A stretch of DNA of 64,000 bases from Artocarpus heterophyllus (lineage: Eukaryota; Streptophyta; Magnoliopsida; Rosales; Moraceae): contig CM046333.1 in NCBI GenBank assembly GCA_025403435.1, positions 18,749,770 to 18,813,769 on the forward strand. The letters are read 5' to 3'. Shown here one piece after another: positions 38,728-51,124 of the stretch. Positions within the stretch are counted from its first letter, which is position 1; each line of letters begins with the position of its first letter. Under the pieces are notes generated by a model. It saw nothing but the letters and a program-made list of their open reading frames with translations, did not search any database and was not told the origin of the DNA. The translations under genes were made by a program, and so were the position numbers.

Positions 38728-39181
38728 AAGAAATTATGAAGACTTTTGTATAGTCTAATGTATATAGATGTGTGATCATCATAGTTTTGAGCCTTGATGT
38801 TTTGTATATATATGACCGGCAAGTGGTATTCTTCCCGGCAATAGGGTATATGTAGCCGGAAGTGATAACTGCTCCCGGAGATAATATGAATAGTTGTGTA
38901 TGAAAGGAAAGTATGTATGTATATTAGTTATGCATGTAATGTTACAAAGAATGTAAAAAGGAAATGAAAGAGGTTCATGAAATGTATGAACTGAAATGTA
39001 TGAAATGAAACGTATGAAATGAAACGTATGAAATGAGATATTGAGTTATGTTATCGTTTATGTTTGTATGTATTTATATGATTGAAGAATGTTCTTTTTT
39101 TTAAAATATTATTAAGTTAATAGTATATACTGATGTAACAACGAAATTGTATGATAGGCTTGTAAACCTATTTTATTATCA
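38728..39181 (+). other. Non-coding spacer between accessory ORF and gag of gypsy C
   Basis: About 450 bp without ORFs. It has imperfect short repeats (ATGAAATGAAACGTATGAAATGA series, 38977-39050) and a G-rich CCGGCAAGTGG/CCGGAAGTGAT pair near 38815-38870. A promoter or internal leader role is possible but not shown. Confidence 0.45.
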
Positions 39182-42100
39182 ATGGCTAATACACCCGGAG
39201 AACCTATGAACCCGGATTTGATGGCCATGATTGCGGAGTTACAACAGAAACTCCGAGCTCAGGAGTTAGAAATGCAAGAGTTAAGAGCGTAGCTAGCAAA
39301 TCATAATCCCGAACCACAGGCACGTGCAAACTCGCCACCCCCAGTACTACCACCTCAGCAAGAGGAACTAGTTGCTCTAGTTGTTCCAGTTGTTCCAGTA
39401 GTATCTGCTACCGAATTCTATGAAAGATTCCGATGGATGAAAGCCCCAGAATTTGACGGATCTACAGATCCATTAGAAGCCGATGATTGGCTTACTGGTA
39501 TAGAACGACTTTTGAAATTTATGGGGCTTAGTGACCGTGAAAAAGTCTTGTGCGCCTCGTTTTTTCTCACCAAGGATGCTAGGAGATGGTGGGAATTGGT
39601 AGAACATAGAAGGAATGTAAATGAAATGACATGGCCTGATTTTGTGGAAGAGTTTGGAAGGGCTTATTTTAATGTGGAAACGATGGCCGCCCAACAAGAA
39701 GAATTCAATAATTTTAAACAAGGCAACATGTCAGTGGCAGATGCTGTGAAGAGGTTTAACCAACTGGCACGCTTATGTCCTAAATTGGTACCCACGGATC
39801 GGGAACAAATAAGAAGATTGATGAGAATGTTTCGACTTGACATTGCCCTTATAGTTGATAGTGGAGGGCAAGCCCCTAAGGATGCAGAGGATTGTATTGA
39901 ACGGGCTACTAGAGCCGAAATCAGAATTGCCCGTGACAAGGAAGAGAGGGCAAGAATTTTTAAGACTCTAAAGGAGGAGAAGGCTTTAGCTAAGCAGGGC
40001 CAAGTGGTACAGGCAAAAGGGCAAGGAAGTGTTCCAAGTTAAGGGCAATCCCAGAGCCATCTAGTTGGACGCAACCGCAATGCTAACCACAAGAAGAAAT
40101 GGAACGCGATTAGTCCAAAGAATCAAAAAGGTCAACCTCAGAAAAGAAGCGGTGATGGAAGAAACAATAAGCCTCTCTGCAATCAGTGCGGAAAAAGACA
40201 TGCTAGAGAGTGTAAAGTTGGCACCAACAAGTGCTTCCTCTGTGGCAAAGAAGGGCACTATGCCAGAAACTGTTTCTCTAATCCCCAGAATCAGAATAAC
40301 CAGAATCAGCAAAGGTCTCAGGGAACCCAGCTTCATGCAGTCCAAGCATAGATTGACGGCCCTAGTATTAGTCAGGGATGCTTGGAAGCTCCAAAACCAA
40401 GTGGATGAATTTACGCCTATATGAAGAAGGAGGATGATGCAGGAACGTCGTCAGTGGTAACAAGTCAGTTTTCTGTTGCCAATACTGATGCCTATGTTTT
40501 ATTTGACTCTGGAGCAACGCATTCATTTGCCTCGTTTAGGTTTGCTAAATGGTTAAGGAATGAATGGGATAGAATAGAATAGACTTTTAAAACTGCACTT
40601 CCCTATGGGGAGGTATTGAGTTCTGATTATTTGTTACGTCATGTACCGATAATCATTTGCGAAAGAGAATTGTATATTGATTTGATCATAATTGATATAC
40701 AAGACTACGACGTTATCCTAGGGATGGATTTCTTGGGAAAGTACATGACCAAGATTAACTGTAGACACCACAAGGTTACGTTCCGACCTTCTGTAAGTGA
40801 GAAGTTCGTGTATTCAGGAAAGGTTCCTAAGGCTCCAAAGGCGATAATTTTGGCGTTAAAAGCAAAAAAGATGTTGGAGAGTGGATGGACCAGCTATTTG
40901 GTGAACTTAGTAAGCAAGCCACAAGAAGCTTAGTTAGGACCAGAGAAGGTTCCCATAGTAAAAGGATTTGTTGATGTGTTTCTAGATGAGTTACCAGGCT
41001 TACCACCGGAACGGGAGATCTCGTTCGAGATTGAGTTGACACCAGGTACAGCCCCGATATCGAAGGCACTATATCATATGGCTCCAGGAGAGCTCAAAGA
41101 GCTACAGGTGCAACTACAAGAGTTCCTAGATAAAGGATTTATTAGGCCGAGTCATTCCCCATGGGGGGCGCCTGTATTATTTGTCAAGAAGAAAGATGGA
41201 ACGTTACAAATGTGCATCGATTATCGAGAGCTAAACAAAGTCACAATTAAGAATAAATACCCACTTTCAAGGATTGATGACCTATTTGATCAATTGAAAG
41301 GAGCGTCAGTATTCTCGAAGATCGATCTACGCTCTGGATATCATCAACTACGAGTTAAAGAGGAGGACATGCCAAAGACGACTTTTCGAACCCAGTATGG
41401 GCATTATGAGTTTTGTATTATGCCATTTGGACTAACTAATGCCCCGGCATCATTTATGGATCTTATGAACCTGATTTTCAAGGACTATCTCGACAAGTTT
41501 GTCATAGTTTTTATTGACGATATCCTGATATATTCAAGAACACCAGAGGAACATGCAGAGCACTTGAGGATCGCACTACAATTATTGAGAAGGCATCAAT
41601 TGTACGCCAAGTTCTCAAAATGTGAGTTTTGGCTGGAGAAGGTCCATTTCTTAGGACACGTGGTGACACAGGATGGAGTATTCGTTGATCCCACCAAAGT
41701 AGAAGCGGTGAATAAGTGGCCTACACCGAAAAGTGTAACCGAAATCAGAAGTTTCCTCGGTTTAGCAGGCTACTATTGACGTTTTGTGGAAGGATTTTCT
41801 CGACTAGCAGCACCACTCACTGCACTTACACGGAAAGCAGCAAAGTATGCATGGACTAAGAAGTGCAAGGAAACTTTCAAAGAATTAAAGAGGCGACTCA
41901 CGAGTGCCCCGGTACTAGTAATACCATATCCGAACATAGAAAACTATGTGATTTATAGTGATGCATCAAAGACGGGCTTGGGAGCCGTTCTTATGCAAAG
42001 TGGAAAAGTGATTGCGTATGCATCCAGGCAGTTGAAGGATCATGAAAGGAACTATCCAACACACAACTTGGAGTTAGCAGCGGTCGTGTTTGCATTAAAG

Positions 42101-43834
42101 ATTTGGCGTCATTATTTATATGGAACTAAATGCGAGATATATACAGATCATCAGAGTCTGAAATATATCTTCACACAAAAGGAGCTTAACATGAGACAAC
42201 GAAGGTGGCTAGAATTAGTTAAAGACTACGATTATGAAATTTTATATCACCCGGAAAAGGCTAACCGAGTAGCCGATGCCCTTAGTTGTAGAACAATGTC
42301 TTCGTTTGCAATGATACGGTTAATGCCAAAACCCCTTCAGAAGGACCTGATGGAAGCAGGAATAGAGCTAATCACTGGAAGATTGGCCCATTTGTCGTTT
42401 CGACCAGTTATCTTGAAGGACTTAAAAGAGTGACAAGAAGCAGATCCGTCGCTACTCCAAGCTAGGAATGAGGTTCTTGAGAACAAAGAAACAGAATTTA
42501 GCATCTTAAAAGATAGCATTCTCCATTATAAGGGCAGAATCTGTATCCCCAATGATGAAAGATTAAAGAAACAAGTATTAGAGGAAGCTCATGAAGCACC
42601 CTATGTGGCTCATCCAGGAGCTACTAAAATGTACCAAGACTTGAAAGAGCACTATTGGTGGCACGGAATGAAGAACGATGTCGCACAATTGGTCGCCAAA
42701 TGCCTTACATGCCAAAAGGTGAAAGCTAAGCATCAACGGCCAGCCGGTGAATTATAGAAAATTGAAATTCCAAAATGGAAATGGGACCAGATAACTATGG
42801 ATCTGGTGACCGAGCTACCCAGAACTACGGGTGGACACGATGCTATATGGCTAATCATTGATAGATTGACGAAATTAGCTCACTTCTTACCCATTAAACT
42901 CAGCAGTTTTATGGAAAGACTAGCTAAACTATATGTAGCCCAGATAGTTAGATACCACGGAGTTTCGAAATCTATCATTTCTGATCGAGATGGCCGATTC
43001 ACTTCCAAGTTTTGGAGGAGCGTTCAACAAGCTATGGGAACGAAGCTAACTTTTAGTACAGCTTTTCACCTTCAAACTGATGGTCAATCTAAAAGGACCA
43101 TTCAAACCCTAGAAGATATGCTAAGAGCTTGTGTGCTAGATTTCAAAGGAGGATGGGATAAAAAGCTACCGTTGATTGAATTCGCTTATAATAACAGTTA
43201 TCAAGCTTCTATAGGAATGGCTCCTTATGAAGCTCTTTACGAAAGAAGATGCAGGTCACCATTGCATTGGTATGAAACAGGAGAAAAGAAATTGTTTACA
43301 ACGGATTTTGTGCAAAGGACAACGGAGGATGTGAAATTAATCCGTCAACAAATAGAAACTGCCTTTAGTCGACAAAAGAGTTATGCAGATCGACGACGAA
43401 GACCTTTGGAATTCCAAGTAAGGGATCTAGTCTTCTTAAAAGTGACGCCAATGAAAGGAGTAATTAGGTTTGGAAAGAAAGGAAAACTTGGCCCAAGATA
43501 CATTGGACCATTTGAAATCTTAGAACGGGTGGGCAATGTAGCATATAAGTTGGCTTTACCCTCTGATCTAGCATCGGTACATAATATATACAATGTAACT
43601 ATGTTAAAGAAGTATGTACCGGATCCTTCACATGTTCTGCAACTAGAGGAAATTGATGTGCAGGAGAATTTGTCTTATGAAGAGAAACCGGTTCAAATAT
43701 TGGCACGAGAAGAAAAGGAATTAAGGAACAAAAAGATACCTCTCGTCAAAGTTTTACGGCGTAATCAGCAAGTGGAAGAGGCAACGTGGGAACGAGAGGA
43801 TGCAATGAGGAAAAGCTACCCCAAGTTGTTTTGA
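39182..43834 (+). pseudogene. Gypsy C gag-pol, single frame with nine nonsense codons
   Basis: The frame from the ATG at 39182 to the stop at 43832-43834 spans 1550 codons. Gag covers codons about 86-286 (FDGSTDPLEADDWL, WWELVEHRRNVNEMTW). Two CCHC-like knuckles follow (codons 333-346 imperfect, 351-364 CFLCGKEGHYARNC). Then come protease (FDSGATHSF, codon 442), RT (FIDDILIYS, codon 779), RNase H ([13 protein letters not shown], about 925), and integrase with a HHCC finger (about 1137-1178) and DDE core (MDLVTELP; SDRDGRF), ending in a chromodomain-like tail with YPKLF. In-frame stops lie at 39290, 40040, 40349, 40406, 40580, 40931, 41777, 42431 and 42755. No frameshift occurs, so the domains are individually well preserved. 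Confidence 0.93.
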
Positions 43835-43853
43835 TTTTCGAGGGCGAAAATTC

Positions 43854-43868
43854 TTAAGGGGGGTAGAT
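43854..43868 (+). other. Gypsy C polypurine tract
   Basis: AAGGGGGGTAGAT adjoins the 3' LTR start, 20 bases after the pol stop. Confidence 0.8.
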
Positions 43869-43980
43869 TGTAATGACTGGAAAAAATATTCATTAATAAA
43901 ACCTAATATTTAATTGGGTTTAATTAATGAATTTACTTTTAAAAATGTGAATTTTTGTAAAAATTGTAATTTTTGTAAAA

Positions 43981-44096
43981 ATTACGATAAAGTAGGAATA
44001 AACGACATTGATTGTAAATTATATGGCAAATCACAAAAATTACGATAAAGTAGGAATAAACGACATTGATTGTAAATTATATGGCTAATGTGATGC
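43981..44096 (+). repeat. 58-bp tandem duplication private to gypsy C 3' LTR
   Basis: The unit ATTACGATAAAGTAGGAATAA... occurs twice in direct succession, whereas the 5' LTR has it once (near 34550). Either a duplication after insertion or loss from the sister explains it. Confidence 0.8.
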
Positions 44097-46224
44097 AATG
44101 TTGGATATTGCTGAATACATATTTTATGAGTTTAATTACTCAAAAATTTGTAAATAATATCCATAAAATAAATTTTACATCACGATTAATTGTAAAATTG
44201 TGATATAAATAAGTGAGTGATTAGAATGTAAATACGATATAGAAGTTATCCAAGCCCAAATCAGGGGTAAAAAGGAGGCCAAAGTAGTATGAGTATACTG
44301 CTAAATGAAAATACAGATACGAAAAACATTATAATTGGCCTCCAAAAGTAAACAAAAAGTAAGTTAAATATTTTTATACAGTCTAAGGATAGAAAGTACA
44401 CTGATTTGACTATGGCAGTATAGGAAAAATACTATGTGGTGAAAAATTACACAGTATAAATTTTTAACTCCACAAAGTGGACACTTCTTGATTTTCTATT
44501 GCACCACATGTCAAGAAAAGTGGCCCAATCACCTTGTGACACCTAGTGGTATACTCATGGGTTACCATGAGTCACCAAATGTGATAAGGATGCATTTATG
44601 GCAAGTTTATCACAATTTATCTTTTCTTTCCTTTCCTTCCAAGCTCCAGCAGCCATAACCAAGACCTCTAAAAAAATTTCTCAGCCCCCAAACTTTGCAA
44701 AAATATCCCCAAACAAGTTTTACAAGCAAGTATAAGGATTTCCCACAAGTTTTAAGATAAAATCCTAAACTTTTAATGGGGTTTCAAGGGATTTTTCATG
44801 GGCAAAGGACAAGAAATTAATCCATGATATTTTTGTATGGAAAGGAAGCTTAGGAGGGAGTCTGAAGGGATTTTGAAGGCTTGAAACCAAAAGGGTATTA
44901 TTTTGGTAAGTTTTAAGTTTTAAAGTTTGAAATTTTATGGGTTTTATTTTGATTTTTATTCTTTCAATCCCACGAGGGGTTTTGAGCGTGTATTTGATGG
45001 AATTTCATGTATATATGATGAATGGTAAGTTTAAGTTGTGAAACTTTGGTTTTTAGTGCAAACCGACAAATTTTGAAAAATTGATATTTTTGTAATTTTG
45101 ATGTTTAACTTTGCAAAAGAGATGTTTGAGCATGAGAATGTGTTGATTAAGGCATGGAATAGTTTCTGCAGGGGTAGAATGGCACGTTTGAAATGGATTT
45201 TTGTAAAAATGCCATAGGGACTAAATTGAAAGAAAAAGATTCCTCTCGGCAGAATTGGAAAATAGCCAAAAACGCCCTTGTACAGTGAGATTTTGGGAAA
45301 TGTTAAAACAAAAAAGTTGTAGATCTCGATGAAACTGTTAGGCATTGCAGACGGTTCGTCAAAAAACTGAATCGTTGGTGAGATTTTGATTTTTCAAAGA
45401 ATTTATGAAAATTGTGAAAATTTTTAAAAAGGGCAAAAACGTCATTTCTCAAAGGATTTTGAATATGGTACTTTGAGCAAAAATGATCCTTGAGAAAAAT
45501 AGAAAATTCTGATGCAAAGAAGTAAATTTTAGTCTTGGGGGTAAAATCGTCAAATTTTTCAGTTCATGGACTAAACCGCAAAGTTTAATGAAAATGGGGC
45601 ATAATTGAGAAATAAAGAGATTTGACCCACTAGGGTGTATTTTAAAATTAGTATGTCGTTATTTTCATAAGAATAACGAAATCGAGCTCGGGTAGGTTAG
45701 TGGACCCACGGAGGGCAAAATCGTCATTTTTGCCCAAATAACCCGAACCGCATTGAAATGTTTCCAATGGGATAAGAAAACGACTAGAAAAGTTCCCGCC
45801 CTTCGTTAGAAATGATAGGGTAAAGTTAGATAGAAATAAGAAAAACCAGTGGTTTTAAGAGTTGTGCATAATAATGCAACTCAATTTATTAACTAACGAA
45901 TGTTTCGTATCGAAACATAGTGAAATTTGGCTAATGGCTTTGTAATTAGCCAACAGGATCTTAGGATTCTAGGCGAAGGGATATCGAGGTTAAGTTGCCC
46001 GACATTTGCATCAAGTAAGTACCCATCCTACCTACAGTATAAAATTGTAGGCTTAGAGTGTAAAATGTGTATGTGTATACTTGTATGTATATCAAGGTGT
46101 ATACTTGTATGTATGCAATGACATAAGTATTTATAAAAATGAAAGGGTATACTTGTGAGTATATGGAATATATATATACCTGAGAGTATATAATGACACA
46201 TACCTGAGTGTATATGATAATCTG

Positions 46225-46605
46225 CACCCTTGTGTATATTTTATATTAAGTACCTGTGAGTACATTATGCTATATATACGTATGCGTATATTAATGTATA
46301 CCAGTGTGTATATTTTATGTTAAGTACCTATGAGTACATTATGCTATATAACCTGTGCGTATATTAATGTATACCAGTGTGTATATTTTATGTTAAGTAC
46401 TTGTGAGTACATTATGCTATATAACTATGCGTATATTAATATATACCAGTGTGTATATTTTATGTTAAGTAACTGTGAGTACATTATGCTATATATACCT
46501 GTGCGTATATTAATGTGTACCAGTGTGTATATTTTATGTTAAGTACCTGTGAGTACATTATGCTATATACCTGTGCGTATATTAATGTGTACCAGTGTGT
46601 ATATA
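46225..46605 (+). repeat. Minisatellite in gypsy C 3' LTR
   Basis: About five units of 70-80 bp with the TTAAGTACCTGTGAGTACAT core recur near 46244, 46320, 46394, 46467 and 46537, the counterpart of the array at 36690-37075 with small differences between units. Confidence 0.8.
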
Positions 46606-49249
46606 AAGTATGTACCTGTGTGTACTATATCGTACAAAAGCATTTATTTAGATTATGTTATGTATAACATGTAATCATCACTTCATGCATGGTATGATAA
46701 CCATAATAAGTGAATTGGTAAACGAATCACCAAAAGTTAAGAAATGTGTCGTACCGACTCCTGACTCAAGGGGAGTTTAAGGATTACAGGATGGTCACGG
46801 TGCTACGTAGACCTAAGTGTGCAATGGGACGAACACTTGGGCCCTAGTTAAAGATAAGAAATGATAATGATAAAGAAGGATTATAAGAAAGCATAATGTG
46901 ATCATGCATTTTATTGAATGTGCATGTGGGTTTATATGGGACTTATTGGGCGTTAGCTCATTAAGTTTTTCATGCTATAGGTATTCCGACGAAAAGGTCA
47001 GAATAAATCGTAATGATGAGCTGGCGGACGGATGATGTGTGCAGACTGGGTAGGTTTTCGCCACAGTATGTTTTCCGTTATATGGTGTTTTAAAATATTT
47101 GAAAGTAATGTTTGATAAGCTATATTGTAAAAGAAGGATGATTATGTAAACACAAGTATATGTTTGTATCTCAAAAGTTATTAAACCAATATATGTACAG
47201 TATTTGTATAAAAGAAAAAAAAATTTCCTAAATTTTTGCCTTAAAGTAAGTAAGAAAGAGTTTTATTACAGCCCAAAAAGGTGGGTTGTGACAGGCGTGC
47301 CGTCATGAGAGGAGAGGGGTAGCTAATTCCAACCCAAACATGACAAGTCCAACCTTTGAGACATCATAAATATAAACATAAACATAGGGTATGCAACGCT
47401 TAATTAAGTGATACATATATATAGATATACTTTTAACATAGCTCATCATTGAAACATTCGTTAAACTTTCTTGGTGCAACAAGAGTTTTCATGAGAAAAC
47501 AACAAGTAAAAACAAACTTAAAAATTATCATAAAACATGTTCTCAAAACTTTTTCGTTAACTTTTATCATGTTGCAAGTGGGAATGTACTTACTTGACTT
47601 GTTTACTTAAACCTCATCTTAGATGACATTGCCGCGGTATCGATGTGCTCACTTCTTGGTGTGTTCATGTCATACATCCATATACAAATAAAAATAAATT
47701 TTGTTCTCATGAAATCATCCAAAACCATATGACATTATTCATACTTCCGTCTCAAGAATTACAAAAACACACATATACTTTACTAACTTATAAATATTCA
47801 TGCAAAAACTTCAATACTAATACCTGCCTGACCCTTATGTATTTATAATTCAATAACTCATAATTCACACACAATTAAAGCATGAGACTCTAAAGGGACA
47901 AAGCTAACATATAAACATAATATCATGACTTTTCGTTGGTCATAAAAATTCCATTTGATAACCAAAACAAGTCACATACTTCATAGCATAAAATCTGCCA
48001 ACAATAATTGGGCAGTGAACAATCCTATCTAACATTCATATAATAAAATATCTATTTCACAAAATATTTCCACAAAAATCCTACATGTAATAGACATCTA
48101 AAACTATAATATATCCAAAAATTAGCATCAAATAAATTTTCAACAATTCAAAACATGCATTAGAATTCAAAGACAAAATAAACTTTAAACACATAAGGCA
48201 GTGAGCAACACATGTTCATCATAATCAAATAATTAAAATAAAATTTCATTGACCCTAAAATTTTTATGACAACCTATAAACATCTCATACCATCATTGAA
48301 CATCACCTTATCATGTAATAACATCAAGAAGCACAAAATCAAAATTTATGAACCTAGGGCATAATTCCCAAAAATAGGAAGAATGACCTTTATTCACTTA
48401 AAAATTCATAGTAATTTTATCTTAACACCAAATTAGTTAAAACTAGTGGCATTAGAAACTAGACTCAGAAACAAAGAATTTGATATATTACAGGCATATT
48501 TTGACAATAATTTACATAAAGAAAAAGTCCTCAAAATTCAATCTAAATTTCAGATCGGTGTAAAACTGTACAGCTTTTATGGTCGACTTCAAAAAATCAT
48601 AACTATTTAAAGAAAACTCTGATTCAAGTGATTCAAAATCCAAAAGAAAGTTTACGATGTCTATTATTTGAGAAAAATATAAGAAAAATATATACATAGA
48701 GCCATATAGAATTTAAAATTACTGAAACATGATAGTTGTCTAGTATTTGTATGAAAAGTAGGCATAAGGCATCAAAAAATTCAATACCAATTCATAACCC
48801 AATAAAACCTCAATTAAAATTGTACACACATAATTAACATGATACCAATTGATAATAAAATATACCCAAAAATATCTACATAACAAAATATGAAAATATA
48901 TGATATCTCCAATCTAGGGTTTAATGAAAAGTTAATTAAAACAACCAAATCATCAACTCTTTTCAATCACCAATTGGTATGAAATACATACAATAAAAGA
49001 ATCCGCGTGATGATAGTAATAATTCTAAGACTAACACAATACACTAAAACATCAAACAAACATGTTAAATAATTGATACACTTACTAAGATGAATAAAAT
49101 TAGGAAGATTAGAAATCTTGATAAAGCCAAAGAAAACCAAGCATGAAACCAAAAAATGAGGTAGGAATGAAATGTGATCTAGGGTTATTAACAAGAGGTC
49201 TTTATATAGATTTTATGTGGAGACTAAAACCTTAACCCTAATCTAATTC

Positions 49250-49462
49250 AGTTTCCTTTTTTTTCTTTTTTTTTCCTTTTTTTTTCTTGCACGGCTACTA
49301 CCGTTTCTTTTTTTTTTCTTTTAAACATAAACGTATATACTTATATAATATATTATATTATAATATAAATAATAATATTAACATATGGCTATCTATTATT
49401 ATAATATAATATATTATAATATTATATAATATAATAATGTAATATAATATAATTATAATACA
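49250..49462. repeat. Poly(T) and TA-rich low-complexity block in the solo LTR
   Basis: Runs of T interrupted by single C (49250-49320) are followed by an almost pure A/T stretch with repeated ATAATATATTATA segments (49337-49462). Gypsy A LTRs lack an equivalent, so this is an expansion private to the solo LTR lineage. Confidence 0.6.
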
Positions 49463-49855
49463 AAATTTTTTATACATAACAAGAATATTTACTCTATGAC
49501 CTAAAAATATTATTACACATGTAATTATCATGACATCATTAATATTATAAAAATAAGAAAATATGCAACAACATTTATATCATCATCAAGAATATAACTT
49601 TAGGGCATACATAACTCTAGAGCATTATAAAGATTATAAATTTAGGGTAAATTGAAAACTCTTAAAAAAAACAATAAATACTTTAAGCTTATTATCACTT
49701 TTGACATGAACATCCTGAGTACATCAATTCCATGTGATCGTCACCTGTCATCATACTCAAAATAAAATGGCCAGTAACATTATATCATAAAGAAATTACT
49801 TAACGTCGTTATATATCTATCATTAACCGTTACATGAAAAATGGCTGGTGTTAGA

Positions 49856-51124
49856 GTTCCAACTAAAGCAACTGCCAAAACCCCTTATGAACTTTGGACG
49901 GGCAAGAAGCCTAGTTTAAAGCATTTTCATGTTTGGGGATGTCCAACTGAGGCAAGCCTTATAGGCCTAATGAAAAGAAACTGGACTCAAGGATGATAAG
50001 TTGTTATTTTGTTGGATACTCTGAAATATCTAGGGGTATAAGTTTTATGATCCCACGACCAAGTCGATTTTGGAGACAGGAAATGCCCGATTCTTTGAGG
50101 ATATCGAGTTTCTAGAAGGAGATAAGGTTAGGAACTTTGTCTTTGAAGAGGAATATGTTGATATTCCTATAGCTGTTATTGACATTTATTAGGCTCCTAT
50201 TCCTGACATTGTTCAAGAAGCATACCTAAATCTAGACAATGTCGGAGAACCTCCCATTACAAAAATTATTCCAAAAGAACAAACTCTACCACCTCAAGAA
50301 CCTACGCCATTAAAGAGATCCACTAGACAAAGGAGAAGTGCGGTGCTAGATGATTACATTGTATTTCTCCAAGAACATGAGTTTGACATTGGTGTAGTGG
50401 AAGTTGATCCAATTAACTTCCATCAAGCCATAGAAAGTTATAGATCTTAAGAGTGGATTGATGCCATGAATGAGGAGATAAAGTCTATGAAGGATAATGA
50501 AATTTGGGATCTTGTCCCATTGCTTGAAGGAGTGAAACCCATTGGTTGCAAATGCATATTTAAGACCAATAAGGATTCAAAAGGCGATGTGGACAGGTAT
50601 AAGGCTCATCTTATAACTAAAGGCTTTTTACAGAAAGAAAGCATCAACTATAAAGAGACTTTCTCTCTAGTTTCTTCGAAAGACTCTTTCAGGATTATAC
50701 TAACATTAGTGGCATATTTTGATCTTGAGCTGTATCAGATGAATGTTAAAACTATGTTTCTCAATGGCGACATTGATGAAACAATCTATATAATGCAACC
50801 GAAAAACTTTGTGCTGGGAGATGCAAAGAAGCTGGTTTGCAAATTGAAGAAATCCATCTATGGGCTTAAGCAAGCTTTTTGTCAGTGGTTTTACAAATTT
50901 CATCAAGTTATTATCTCATTCGGTTTTGAGATGAATATAGTTGATGATCGTATATGCCATATGTTCAGTGGGAGTAAGTATATTTTCTTAGTTTTACATG
51001 TCGATGAAATTTTGCTTGCCAGCAACAATATAGGCTTATTGCATGAAACCAAGAGATTTCTATCAAAAAAATTTGAGATGAAGGATCTTGGTGACGCCTC
51101 TTTTATGTTGTGTATACAGATACA
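49856..51124 (+). pseudogene. Copia B integrase C-terminal part and reverse transcriptase
   Basis: It resumes exactly after the GTTCC duplication with the TPYELWTGKKPSLKHF segment of the integrase C terminus (49885-49930). It then runs through a linker with SIRE/Tnt-like spacing and a 224-codon RT stretch (50466-51140) with KPIGCKCIFKTNKDSKG, then MDV-type and YGLKQAFCQWFYKF motifs. The catalytic box reads LHVDEILLAS instead of the usual YVDD, so the second catalytic Asp is Glu and the enzyme would be impaired. It is cut after MLCIQIH by a solo LTR at about 51125. Confidence 0.85.

Larger units (their letters stand above)
34438..47293 (+). mobile_element. Gypsy C: complete Ty3-gypsy chromovirus with extra ORF
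   Basis: LTRs of 3321 and 3425 bp (TGTAATGACY...TTGTGACA) enclose a primer site, an accessory gag-like ORF, a single-frame gag-pol and a polypurine tract. The 5-bp target duplication GGCGT is exact (34433-34437 and 47294-47298). It sits inside the solo LTR, making it the youngest of this nest. The pol type and the C-terminal chromodomain-like tail are close to gypsy A, but the LTR and the 5' organisation are different. Confidence 0.92.
43869..47293 (+). repeat. Gypsy C 3' LTR
   Basis: TGTAATGACTG...GGTTGTGACA. It is longer than the 5' copy mainly because of a 58-bp tandem duplication (units start at 43981 and 44039). It carries the same minisatellite at about 46225-46605. Confidence 0.92.
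33613..49855 (-). mobile_element. Solo LTR related to gypsy A, split by gypsy C
   Basis: The two parts 33613-34437 and 47299-49855 join into one LTR of about 3.4 kb that starts TGTAACGCCCC and ends GGTGTTAGA (last Cys-type CA mutated). GTTCC is duplicated exactly on both sides (33608-33612 and 49856-49860). Blocks such as the TGTCCTCCACCTATTCCAT region (34157) and ACCATAAACATCATCATCG (34412) match gypsy A LTR (14840, 15066), so it is a diverged relative in the same orientation. No internal coding region exists between the halves other than gypsy C. A solo LTR arises by recombination between the two LTRs of one element. Confidence 0.82.

Noticed and set aside
46330..46542. 70-codon ORF with repeated Tyr/Cys blocks
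   Set aside because: It is translated minisatellite sequence; the periodic residues follow the DNA repeat.
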